IMG/VR virus record: IMGVR_UViG_3300023184_004198
Coordinates: 62,001 to 126,000 of that record
DNA length: 64,000 nt
Source: a virus
Reading direction: 5' to 3' (one strand)
The translations under genes were made by a program, and so were the position numbers. Positions within the stretch are counted from its first letter, which is position 1; each line of letters begins with the position of its first letter. The notes beneath the pieces are model-generated. The model saw only the letters and a list, made by a program, of their open reading frames with translations, was not told the origin of the DNA and searched no databases. Positions 51,408-59,307 of the stretch are shown in pieces.

Positions 51408-52546
51408 AGTCCAGTTTTTAATTGATCAAAGTATTGATCGTCGGCAGTCAATGGTGCAAATACTTTGACACTGTTGAATCCGGGCAATGATGCTGCAAAT
51501 CCCACATTGTTAAGATCACTCAAAGAAATCTCTCTATCAAAATCGTAGGTGCGGTAAGTATTGGCACCTCGAGAATTCAAATCCAGTTCATCAGCAATGG
51601 CCTGCAGTCTACTTTCAATTTCGGGCACATGCGGCAACAACAATCGAATCTGTTGGGTAGCACTCAAAGCAGCAGCCACACCGGCCATGTTGGGTTGCCA
51701 AGTATGCCCATGTGCCCAGGACTGTATGTTCAAAGTAGATCTAACTGCTTCAGTACACACTGCGGCACCCAAGGGACTATACCCACCTGTGAGTGATTTG
51801 CCAATGGCACAAATGTCAGGTTGAATACCATAAGGCTCATAGCCAAACAAGGTACCATTTGTGCCCCAACAAAAAGCCACGTCGTCCACAATCATCAACA
51901 CATTGTTTTCTGTGCAAATGGCACGTAGATCTTGCCAGAACTTGGTGCTGTAAGGTGCCATGGTCACTGCCCAACTCACAGTTTCCAACAACACACATCC
52001 AATGTCAGTGTGTTGTTTTAACTGTGCTCGTATCTTGTTTAGAGTTAATTGTTCTTGTCCATGTTGTTGATATGTATATTGCCAATTGGGACTGTCTATC
52101 AACACAGCACGACCCAGTCCAGGATACTCACCACGCAGATGTTTGGCCAGCATGGTAGTACCATGATAACTCATTGAGAAACTCAATATCTTGTCACGTG
52201 ATTCACCACGTGCGGCCCAGTAACTGTCGTTCATAGCAATAGCCGCTTCTACAGCATCTGACCCACTCACAGCCCAGGTCACCGCAGCCCAGTTGCCAGA
52301 TTTGCAAATTTCATGAACCAATGTGTTATTCGGTTCAGCAGTCTCGCCTGTGTTGCCACGAATGAAATTTATGGAGTTGCTAGACACTGCATCAGCAATG
52401 GCGTGATTGCCATAGCCCAAGATGTAGGCCATGTTGCCACATTGTATATCTACATGTGTTTCACCATTGGAATATTCCACCCAGTATCCGTGTGTACGAG
52501 TTACTGTTTTTTCCTGCTCGCCAGGACTCCAATACTTTATTTCCAT
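51380..52546 (-). CDS. Class III PLP aminotransferase (glutamate-semialdehyde aminomutase-like)
   Basis: A 388-residue protein. SGSDAVEAAI is the cofactor-phosphate region, SYHG and VDDVAF (Asp binding the pyridine nitrogen) follow, and GKSLTGGYSPLGA carries the PLP lysine. The fold and order fit class III enzymes such as GSAM, slightly shorter than the bacterial type. It could act on amino sugars or amino acids. It is in the same direction as the lipid-remodelling operon but 30 bases after a small secreted-protein gene. Confidence 0.85.
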   Translation of the reverse strand: MEIKYWSPGEQEKTVTRTHGYWVEYSNGETHVDIQCGNMAYILGYGNHAIADAVSSNSINFIRGNTGETAEPNNTLVHEICKSGNWAAVTWAVSGSDAVEAAIAMNDSYWAARGESRDKILSFSMSYHGTTMLAKHLRGEYPGLGRAVLIDSPNWQYTYQQHGQEQLTLNKIRAQLKQHTDIGCVLLETVSWAVTMAPYSTKFWQDLRAICTENNVLMIVDDVAFCWGTNGTLFGYEPYGIQPDICAIGKSLTGGYSPLGAAVCTEAVRSTLNIQSWAHGHTWQPNMAGVAAALSATQQIRLLLPHVPEIESRLQAIADELDLNSRGANTYRTYDFDREISLSDLNNVGFAASLPGFNSVKVFAPLTADDQYFDQLKTGLQRLSIKPV

Positions 52547-52576
52547 GCTGATATATAGCAGGGAAAACTGGGCAGT

Positions 52577-52867
52577 TTAAATTTCAGGCTTGCTACTGGT
52601 CTCGCCTGCACCCAATACACAAGCCATGCTGGCATCATATTCAATCATGGTCCATGAGCGAGTTTCTTTGTTGACCAACAAGGTAACGTGTGTTCCTGTT
52701 GTAGTTTTGCCCACCCACAACGGGCTTTCCTGAAAGTTGATCAAAAAGTAATTCATCACGCTTTGTGCGTCAGAGCATTTTAACTGCTTTTGCATGTCGA
52801 CAATTTGCTGGGCGTGGGCTATAAGGCTGGTTAGGCAGAATAACAACGCCACCGAGGTCTTTTTCAT
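52577..52867 (-). CDS. Small secreted conserved phage protein
   Basis: A 96-residue protein starting MKKTSVALLFCLTSLIAHAQ, a Sec signal peptide with cleavage expected after AHA, and SD AGGAGAA. The mature part has two Cys (LKCSDA and MACVLGAGE) that may form a disulphide. Proteins with WTMIEYD...ACVLGAGE occur in other marine phages, function unknown. It is downstream of agt by 25 bases and may be Pho-regulated with it. Confidence 0.7.
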   Translation of the reverse strand: MKKTSVALLFCLTSLIAHAQQIVDMQKQLKCSDAQSVMNYFLINFQESPLWVGKTTTGTHVTLLVNKETRSWTMIEYDASMACVLGAGETSSKPEI

Positions 52868-52892
52868 AGTGGCTTCTCCTGTTGCATATTTA

Positions 52893-53891
52893 TTACACAA
52901 CAGGTACCAAATTGTCCCTAAAAATTTCCCAAGCACGATCCCAGTTCCATCGTTTACTACCATCCCAGACACGATGTCTTGGCAAGAACAAACAATCTGT
53001 TACCGCTTGTTTTAAGTAAGGATTCATGCAGCCTGTGATGCCTTCATCAATGACATCAAGTGGTCCTGTAGCAGGATATGCAGCCACTGGTGTGCCACAG
53101 GCCATGGCTTCAATCATGACAATACCAAATGTTTCCCACTGACTGGGGAACACAAACACATCTGCTAGATTGTAATAGTATGCTAGATCTGCACCTGTTT
53201 TGAAGCCCACAAACTCTACATCAGGATAACGTGCCTCAAGTTCTGCTCGATATGGCCCGTCGCCCACCATGATCTTGCGTGAATTGGGATAACTCATGGC
53301 ACAGAAGTCATCTAAGTTTTTTTCCTTGCTGACTCGCGACACACAAACCAGCGTGGTCTTGTCATTGGGTAGTCGTTCTCTGGGATAAAATATTTCACGA
53401 TCTACACCACGTGTCCATGATACAATTTCCCCATCAAACCCATGTTCTTTCAACTCCTTGACCATGGTATCTGTGGTGGTCAACACCTTACCTGAGTGCT
53501 TGTGAAACCAACGCACTAGAGGCCAAGTAAGGGCTTCAGGAATGCCAAATAGTTTTCTAAGTCCTTCTGGAAACTTAGTATGATAAGCAGTATTGTACCT
53601 ATAATGGTGTTTGTCAAGATATTGTCTAACACGCAGACCAATAGGACCCTCCGTGGCGATATGGATATGATCCGGACGGATCTCCTCAAATATCTTGCCC
53701 AGGTTCCGGGGAAAGGCAATCTTGACTTCGTTGTAGCCAGGGCAATCAACATAGCGGAACCTCCCGGGATCAAGATATACAATACGATAGTTGTCCCGAA
53801 CCGCACACGCCTCAATATTTTTGTAAGTGGTAACCACGCCATTGATTTGATCCGGTAAATTGTCTGTGACTATTAGGATTGTTTTTGACAT
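52893..53891 (-). CDS. agt: Agt-type diacylglycerol glycosyltransferase (GT4-like)
   Basis: A 332-residue GT-B glycosyltransferase. TDNLPDQINGVVTTY (9-23), HIHIATEGPIG (75-85), AYHTKFPE (102-109), VGDGPYR (209-215) and EX7E as ETFGIVMIE (253-261) match bacterial lipid glycosyltransferases that make glycosyl- and glucuronosyl-diacylglycerols under phosphate starvation. It lies 33 bases after plcP in one operon, as in plcP-agt pairs of Agrobacterium and marine bacteria. The identification rests on motif similarity plus operon context; GT4 enzymes acting on other acceptors cannot be excluded. Confidence 0.8.
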   Translation of the reverse strand: MSKTILIVTDNLPDQINGVVTTYKNIEACAVRDNYRIVYLDPGRFRYVDCPGYNEVKIAFPRNLGKIFEEIRPDHIHIATEGPIGLRVRQYLDKHHYRYNTAYHTKFPEGLRKLFGIPEALTWPLVRWFHKHSGKVLTTTDTMVKELKEHGFDGEIVSWTRGVDREIFYPRERLPNDKTTLVCVSRVSKEKNLDDFCAMSYPNSRKIMVGDGPYRAELEARYPDVEFVGFKTGADLAYYYNLADVFVFPSQWETFGIVMIEAMACGTPVAAYPATGPLDVIDEGITGCMNPYLKQAVTDCLFLPRHRVWDGSKRWNWDRAWEIFRDNLVPVV

Positions 53892-53924
53892 TGGCCTGTT
53901 ACCTTGAACGTTTTGAATTTTAAA

Positions 53925-54797
53925 TCATATCGCATGGTCGCTAACACTTGTTCGCAACTGGCTTGATTTGGGAAAACTAATTCTATTCTTCCGGGTTGAT
54001 CTTGCGGATTCGTTGTGTGTACTGCTATCAATATCATCAACCACATTGTCGTTCTCCCGAGTCCAGGTCACAATTTCCCAACGGCCATCATGATGCTCTA
54101 CCAAGGCAGTGCATGATTCTACCCAGTCGCCGTCATTCATATACACTATGCCATCAATCTCTTTTATTTCAGCATGATGTATGTGACCGCATATGACACC
54201 GTCAAACCCACGCTTACGACAGTAATCAGCAAGATTGTGTTCAAAGTGAAATATAAAATCTACTGCTTTTTTGACCCGGTGTTTAAGGAACAGGCTAAGG
54301 CTAAAGTAACCAAAACCCATACGATGCCGTATCCAATTAATACGAGTATTGAGTCCAAGAATGAAATCATATGCTTTGTCTCCTAACATTGCCAACCACG
54401 GTGCCAGTCTAGTGATGCCGTCAAACAAGTCGCCATGCACCACCAAGTAGTGTTTGTTATCGACCCCAATATGTTCGACTTGATTTACAACTTCAATCAA
54501 GCCCAGGCCAATGCCATATTGCATGAACGGTCTTAAAAACTCGTCGTGATTACCAGCCACATATACAACACGAGTACCACGTTTGCTATGACCCAGAACG
54601 CGGCGAATGACATTGGTATGACTTTGTTTCCACCGCCACTTGTTTTGTTTGATTTTCCAAGCATCAATTATGTCTCCTACAAGATATAGGGTTTCGCAGG
54701 TGTTGTGTTTGAGGAAGTTGTTGAGTTTGTCAGCCTGGCTGTCCTTGGTGCCAAGATGAACATCGCTGATAAAAATACTGCGATAAATTTTTTGCAT
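53925..54797 (-). CDS. plcP: PlcP-type phospholipase C (calcineurin fold)
   Basis: A 290-residue metallophosphoesterase. Metal ligands: D12/H14 (SDVHLG), D42 (GDIID), N83/H84 (GNHDE), H121 (HGD), H205/H207 (GHIHHA). The full run YLVGDIIDAWKIK...RWKQSHTNVIR and NDGDWVESCTALVEHHDG is the PlcP pattern rather than that of the shorter LpxH, with which this family is often confused. PlcP hydrolyses membrane phospholipids to diacylglycerol. It is followed by agt and preceded by a Pho box. The -10 box ends five bases before the ATG. Confidence 0.85.
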   Translation of the reverse strand: MQKIYRSIFISDVHLGTKDSQADKLNNFLKHNTCETLYLVGDIIDAWKIKQNKWRWKQSHTNVIRRVLGHSKRGTRVVYVAGNHDEFLRPFMQYGIGLGLIEVVNQVEHIGVDNKHYLVVHGDLFDGITRLAPWLAMLGDKAYDFILGLNTRINWIRHRMGFGYFSLSLFLKHRVKKAVDFIFHFEHNLADYCRKRGFDGVICGHIHHAEIKEIDGIVYMNDGDWVESCTALVEHHDGRWEIVTWTRENDNVVDDIDSSTHNESARSTRKNRISFPKSSQLRTSVSDHAI

Positions 54798-54802
54798 GTA
54801 TT

Positions 54803-54836
54803 ATTTAAATCTATATGTGTTACAGTAACATTACAA
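54803..54836 (-). promoter_or_regulatory. Pho box promoter of plcP-agt
   Basis: Reading on the minus strand: TTGTAAT (54836-54830), four bases, CTGTAAC (54825-54819), then exactly ten bases and TTAAAT (54808-54803) as the -10 box. This is the 7-4-7 PhoB-box layout with the -10 element placed as in PhoB-activated promoters. The mRNA would start at or next to the plcP ATG. Confidence 0.85.
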
Positions 54837-54851
54837 ATTGCCATCACATAA

Positions 54852-55523
54852 ATGTGTAATATGTTAGCACATAAATACCCTGTGAAACCCACTATAGCCC
54901 TTTTCATCTATGATCCCAAATGCTCAGTCCAATGTGGAAATGGAATGATACAAGCATTGAGTCCTTACTACAACTTTAAACTGTTTTCAAAAAATCGTGT
55001 GGAGAATGTGTTTTTTGATGATGTAGACATGGTTGCTGTACCTGGTGGCATTGGTGACGCAGATACCTTCAAACAACTGTTCCGAAACAACGGTGACCGT
55101 GTGCGCAGATTCATTGCTGACGGTGGTAGATATCTGGGCATTTGCATGGGCGCATACTGGGCAGGAAGCCACTACCTCAATGTGTTAGACGGTGTAGATG
55201 CTGTACAATATTTAAAACGTCCAGGCACAGACACTCGCAGACCACATGCTAAAAATATGAGCGTGACCTGGCGCGGGCAACCAGAACACATGTTCTGGTA
55301 TGACGGGTGTGCCTTGGTGGGCGATACCACAAAGTTTGAAACAGTAGCCACTTATGTCAATGGTGATGCCATGGCCATTTATCAAAATAGAATAGGGTTG
55401 ATAGGCTGCCATCCCGAAGCAGTCAAGTTTTGGTATGATGGATATTCATGGATGCGCAGGCACTGGGCAGGTGGACATCATCATTTGTTACAGGAGTTTA
55501 CTGACCAACTCATGCGGTCGTAA
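54852..55523 (+). CDS. Class I glutamine-amidotransferase-like protein (BPL_N type)
   Basis: A 223-residue protein divergent from plcP. GICMGAYWAG carries the nucleophile Cys, and GCHPEAVKFW carries the His-Glu pair, as in class I glutaminases and the BPL_N domain. VPGGIGD and an Asp/Asn-rich loop support that fold. The start may be ATG 54852 or 54861. The Pho box between it and plcP could affect both. Its substrate is unknown. Confidence 0.8.
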   Translation: MCNMLAHKYPVKPTIALFIYDPKCSVQCGNGMIQALSPYYNFKLFSKNRVENVFFDDVDMVAVPGGIGDADTFKQLFRNNGDRVRRFIADGGRYLGICMGAYWAGSHYLNVLDGVDAVQYLKRPGTDTRRPHAKNMSVTWRGQPEHMFWYDGCALVGDTTKFETVATYVNGDAMAIYQNRIGLIGCHPEAVKFWYDGYSWMRRHWAGGHHHLLQEFTDQLMRS

Positions 55524-55545
55524 AAAAAGGCCCTTTCGGACCTTT
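55522..55545 (-). terminator. Rho-independent terminator of the porin gene
   Basis: On the minus strand AAAGGTCC (55545-55538) and GGGCCTTT (55533-55526) pair around a GAAA tetraloop and are followed by a T run. It also overlaps the stop of the plus-strand gene, whose end it might also define. Confidence 0.9.
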
Positions 55546-55603
55546 AGTACTGGTTACGAGTTCCAGCGCCGCTCAATCGTTGCGGTCGGTTTATCTAATG
55601 ATA

Positions 55604-56740
55604 TTAGAAGCGGTATTGCACACCAACTGCCACAGCCTGTTGTTTGTACTTGCTGTCAGCATAGGTTGATCCATCACCATTGGGAACCCAACGATCATAG
55701 ATTGTGAATGGGCTTACAGCACCACTTGCACGGTTAGCAACAACGTAGTCAACAAACACTTGTGTGCGCTTGCTGAAGTCATAAGTTGCACCAACGGCAG
55801 TCATTTTCACATCGTCTTTGCCAGCAGTGATTTTGTCTTGCACATTGTAGTAACCAGCATTTACGCCAACGTTGGCGTTGACTTTGTACTTGGCACCAAC
55901 AAAGTATGTGTTGGCATCAGTCTTGCCATCTGCCTTGCTGGAACTTGAGTAGAAAGTGGTCTGTGCCGTGGGGTTTCGAGTTTGTGCATAGCCTGCGTTT
56001 ACAGTCAGTGCAGGAGTTACAGCATACTTTGCGGCAACCAAGTCAATTTTCTCACTAATAACAGTGGTGCTCAAACGCAATTCTGAATGAGTGTATGCCA
56101 AAGCAAGATCGCCAGCAGTGTAAGTACCACCTAGGTTGTAGCTCTTTTTGTAGTCGTTGTTGTCTAACTGATTACCAAAGCTGTAGGCACCGTCTAACAC
56201 CAGGCCACCAAAGCTGGGGGAAGTGTAACGAACCATGTTGTCAAAGCGGCTCACACCTGAACCACCGTAAAAACCAGCGTAACGTGCAATGGGTTTCAAG
56301 CCACCAAAGTTCCAGTTGCTACGTGAATCAAATTCATCAGCCACTGTGTACAAATGTGTTTTGCCACGGCCTAGCTTGACTTCACCAAAGCTGCCTGACA
56401 AGGCCACGTTGGCTTCACGGTCAAACAAGGTGCTTGAACCTGTGCCGCCTGTGCCCGAGTCTTTACCAGCGCCGCCAGTGCGCAGGCTCATGTTGCCTTC
56501 CAGGGTCAGTGTGGCTTTCAAGCCATCGCCTAGGTCTTCTGAACTCTTGATACCAAAACGGTTGCTGTTGTGCAACTGTTCGCCCAGACCTTGGAATGTG
56601 CTGTCGCTGCTGGAAAACCCAGAACCACTGACAATACCAGCACCAGCAACACCGTAAAGTTGTGTGCTTTGTGCCTGTGCCGTGCCAGCAGTGATGCCAG
56701 CGGCCAACAGCGTGGCTAAAACAATTTTCGTAAATTTCAT
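55604..56740 (-). CDS. Outer-membrane porin (betaproteobacterial Gram_neg_porin type)
   Basis: A 378-residue protein starting MKFTKIVLATLLAAG, a signal peptide cleaved after TAQA. QSTQLYGVAGAGIV opens a series of alternating beta strands, and the chain ends in VQYRF, the terminal Phe needed for outer-membrane insertion. Sequence style is that of Burkholderiales porins. SD AGGAGA precedes ATG 56740. It has a sigma-70 promoter and a terminator, so it is a single-gene unit beside pstS. A porin on a phage is unusual; it could raise nutrient influx. Confidence 0.9.
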   Translation of the reverse strand: MKFTKIVLATLLAAGITAGTAQAQSTQLYGVAGAGIVSGSGFSSSDSTFQGLGEQLHNSNRFGIKSSEDLGDGLKATLTLEGNMSLRTGGAGKDSGTGGTGSSTLFDREANVALSGSFGEVKLGRGKTHLYTVADEFDSRSNWNFGGLKPIARYAGFYGGSGVSRFDNMVRYTSPSFGGLVLDGAYSFGNQLDNNDYKKSYNLGGTYTAGDLALAYTHSELRLSTTVISEKIDLVAAKYAVTPALTVNAGYAQTRNPTAQTTFYSSSSKADGKTDANTYFVGAKYKVNANVGVNAGYYNVQDKITAGKDDVKMTAVGATYDFSKRTQVFVDYVVANRASGAVSPFTIYDRWVPNGDGSTYADSKYKQQAVAVGVQYRF

Positions 56741-56768
56741 AGAATCTCCTTTTTTCATTTACTTTCCT

Positions 56769-56796
56769 AGTATAACATATTATGTAGTTTTGTCAA
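56769..56796 (-). promoter_or_regulatory. Sigma-70 promoter of the porin gene
   Basis: On the minus strand TTGACA (56796-56791), spacer 16, TATACT (56774-56769), then a 28-base leader with AGGAGA to ATG 56740. No Pho box is seen here. Confidence 0.75.
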
Positions 56797-56807
56797 GTCC
56801 ACACAAT

Positions 56808-57824
56808 TTATTTCTTGATTTGTGTCCAAACATCACTGCGGATGCGATCAGTCACTGCTTTTGGTAGCGGGACATAATCAAGGTCAGTGGCCAGTTTACC
56901 ACCATTCGCAAATGCCCAATCAAAGAATTTTACAACTTCTTGACTGGTTTTGGAATTTTTAGGTTCACGGTACATCAAAATAAAAGTTGCACCTGTGATG
57001 GGCCAGGTTTGATCGCCCTTTTGATTCACAAGACTGATGCCCATGCCTGGTGTTGAAAACCAATCTGCTCCTGCGGCAGCAGCCGCAAATGTCAAATCAT
57101 CTGGCTCTACGTATTTACCATTACGATTTTGCAGTCGAACATGAGTCATTTTGTTTTTCTTGGCGTATGCATATTCCACATAACCAATTGAATTTTTTAC
57201 ACGACTCACATTGGCAGCAACACCTTCATTGCCTTTGCCTCCCACTGATGTGGCAGCAGGCCATTTCACAGCGGCACCTTTGCCCACTTGTTCTTTCCAG
57301 ATTGGACTAACTTCACTCAAGTAGTCAGTGAAGATAAATGTTGTACCCGAACCGTCTGCACGATGTACAATGGTAATAGGCTCGTCGGGCAATTTGGCCT
57401 TTGGATTCAATTCTTGAATGCGTTTGTCGTTCCATACCACAATGTGACCAACAAAGATCTTGGCCAGCACTTCACCGGTCAACTGTAACTCACCAGGCTT
57501 GACGCCTTCTACATTGATCACTGGCACAACGCCGCCTAACACTGTGGGAAACTGTACCAAGCCAGCGGCTGTTAATTCATCACCTTTTAGCGGTGCATCT
57601 GTGGCACCGAAATCCACTGTGGCCGCTTTGATCTGTTTAACTCCACCTGAACTACCAATACTTTGATAGTTTAATTCTACACCAGATTTGTCCTTATATA
57701 CTTCACTCCACTTGCTATAAATGGGAAAGGGGAAGGTTGCACCTGCCCCTGTTATTGTTTCTGCGTTTGCTTGTGGGCTCATCAGATACAATGACGCCAC
57801 TATCACTGCCAGTACTTTTTTCAT
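56808..57824 (-). CDS. pstS: Phosphate ABC transporter substrate-binding protein PstS
   Basis: A 338-residue protein from ATG 57824 (AAGGA eight bases upstream). Signal peptide MKKVLAVIVASLYLMSPQANA, then ITGAGATFPFPIYSKW, IGSSGGVKQIKA, DFGATDAPL and HRADGSGTTFIFTDYL, the phosphate-binding motifs of PstS. It binds phosphate in the periplasm for the host PstCAB permease. A Pho box precedes it. Host-like PstS is known in cyanophages and pelagiphages. Confidence 0.95.
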   Translation of the reverse strand: MKKVLAVIVASLYLMSPQANAETITGAGATFPFPIYSKWSEVYKDKSGVELNYQSIGSSGGVKQIKAATVDFGATDAPLKGDELTAAGLVQFPTVLGGVVPVINVEGVKPGELQLTGEVLAKIFVGHIVVWNDKRIQELNPKAKLPDEPITIVHRADGSGTTFIFTDYLSEVSPIWKEQVGKGAAVKWPAATSVGGKGNEGVAANVSRVKNSIGYVEYAYAKKNKMTHVRLQNRNGKYVEPDDLTFAAAAAGADWFSTPGMGISLVNQKGDQTWPITGATFILMYREPKNSKTSQEVVKFFDWAFANGGKLATDLDYVPLPKAVTDRIRSDVWTQIKK

Positions 57825-57861
57825 GTGTTTTTCCTTTATGAACGTGCGATTGCACACAAAT

Positions 57862-57895
57862 ATTTAAACACAAAGATGTTACAGTATTGTTACAG
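57862..57895 (-). promoter_or_regulatory. Pho box promoter of pstS
   Basis: On the minus strand CTGTAAC (57895-57889), four bases, CTGTAAC (57884-57878), ten bases, then TTAAAT (57867-57862). The repeats are identical and the spacing equals that at plcP. The box overlaps the stop codon of the upstream small gene. The leader to ATG 57824 is about 30 bases. Confidence 0.9.
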
Positions 57896-58042
57896 TGGTT
57901 TGGTTTTTTTGTTCTTTTTGTCAGGGCCAGTTGCTTTGGCCTCTTCCATCATTTTTTCACTAGCAGGACTACTACGATGGGGGTGTGAATGATATTTTTG
58001 TACAGGAGGATGTTTTGGTGGACTACGTTTAAACCAACTCAT
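57890..58042 (-). CDS. Small basic hypothetical protein, 50 aa
   Basis: Starts at ATG 58042 after AAGGAAAC and ends at TAA 57892-57890. It has a Pro/His-rich N-terminal half (SWFKRSPPKHPPVQKYHSHPH) and a Lys-rich end. Small proteins beginning MSWFK occur in related marine phages. Its last codons contain the upstream part of the pstS Pho box. Function unknown. Confidence 0.6.
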   Translation of the reverse strand: MSWFKRSPPKHPPVQKYHSHPHRSSPASEKMMEEAKATGPDKKNKKTKPL

Positions 58043-58101
58043 GCGTGTTTCCTTTGCAGGTTAAGATACTTAGTGTGTGCGTTTGAAATATAAACTCCAG
58101 T

Positions 58102-59307
58102 TTAATTTTGTTGTAGCAATCGGCGAATTGCAACTCGATGATGACTTGTGCGGTGTTGATTCATAGTGATCATGGCTTGGTTTAGATTTGTTTTGTATTC
58201 ATTTATAACTTGATCAGCCAATCCATTGAAAAAGTGTTGTTTGTTGCGCTGTGCAATCTCGTGCAGTTTTGCATACAGTACTTGTTTAGCCGCAGTGTCA
58301 AGAGCAGCAATTCTTTTCATCTCTGCCACAATAGCATCTAGCCTATGCTGGCTGTCAATTATAGTATCATAGGACTCATCAATCAATCCTGCAAATGTTT
58401 CAAATCCGTACCGTCGCAAATATTCCAAACTGCCAGGTGTGGCCGCCAGTATAAATGGTTTGCCACAGGCAATGGGTCGCAGAGTTTTTTCTGTGAGATG
58501 CCAGCGTGAATCATCAAACACAGTTTCTAGTACAACTTCTATTCCAGTTTGTGTGTAATCTTGGCTGACATAGTCTGCACTGGCATTAGCAGTAGCAGAT
58601 GTTGGGGGCAAATGTTGGTCAAGAGCAAAATTGACAATTTGCAAATTTTTATTTTTGAAAACATGTTGGGTGTAATGTTGCCCATCAATGGGATTGAATT
58701 TAATCTGCACATGGTCCAACAACCTTTGATTTACCAATTGTTCAGTAAAATACAATCGATACTCTCTGGTGCCTGACCATGCTCGATTGTACACCAAAAA
58801 GTCTTGTTTGATGTTGTTCAAATCAAAATGCAGTGTTGGATCATGTTCGGCATATCTAAACCAATCCAGGGCAATCACTGCATGACTCCAGTAGTACACT
58901 GGCACAAAACCATGCTGAGAATACCTGTCCACTTGCACACTGTTAAGTTCAGAGTGCAATAACATAGTAAGATCAAATTGATTGGCAATTTGCATGGCAC
59001 CTCTGAGATTTTGATTGGCCATGTAGTCCAATATTGAATCAGTTAGCCAATCATCAAACTGCCAAACGGTGCAGATCTTTGTTGCTCGTTGTTTTAGTTG
59101 TTGGTAAGAATAAAATGCAAAATCCAAGGGTTCTTGATCATGGCACAGTAATGGAGCATGATGCAAAAACTCATGATGTGAGTAATCTAACCATGGTATC
59201 AAATTATCTAAATTTCTTGAGCCATGTGGTGCCCAGCCATAAATTAGTAAATCATGGTTGACACAGTCATCCAAATAGTGATATAATCTGTCTAAAGGAA
59301 CACTCAT
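58102..59307 (-). CDS. Putative glycosyltransferase-like protein
   Basis: A 401-residue protein from ATG 59307, which abuts the divergent ATG at 59308 as CATATG. An in-frame ATG at 59379 would overlap the neighbour. The segment TEKTLRPIACGKPFILAATPG...YLRRYGFETFAGLIDESYD parallels the gene at 17028 and resembles the donor-binding half of GT-B glycosyltransferases. Probably glycan-related. No catalytic residue is assigned. Confidence 0.6.
   Translation of the reverse strand: MSVPLDRLYHYLDDCVNHDLLIYGWAPHGSRNLDNLIPWLDYSHHEFLHHAPLLCHDQEPLDFAFYSYQQLKQRATKICTVWQFDDWLTDSILDYMANQNLRGAMQIANQFDLTMLLHSELNSVQVDRYSQHGFVPVYYWSHAVIALDWFRYAEHDPTLHFDLNNIKQDFLVYNRAWSGTREYRLYFTEQLVNQRLLDHVQIKFNPIDGQHYTQHVFKNKNLQIVNFALDQHLPPTSATANASADYVSQDYTQTGIEVVLETVFDDSRWHLTEKTLRPIACGKPFILAATPGSLEYLRRYGFETFAGLIDESYDTIIDSQHRLDAIVAEMKRIAALDTAAKQVLYAKLHEIAQRNKQHFFNGLADQVINEYKTNLNQAMITMNQHRTSHHRVAIRRLLQQN

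Noticed and set aside
53925-54797. LpxH (UDP-2,3-diacylglucosamine hydrolase) as identity of the phosphoesterase
   Set aside because: The length (290 residues), the extended QSHTNVIR and DWVESCTALVEHHDG patterns, the adjacent agt-like gene and the Pho box all favour PlcP. LpxH remains a stated alternative until a tree is made.
47876-58042. Possible bacterial chromosome or chimeric assembly, because clpX, clpS, bS21, hsp20, pstS and porin are host-type genes
   Set aside because: They are interleaved with phage-type genes, share the same tight overlaps and promoter style, and are flanked by phage genes on both sides. Read mapping could still test it.
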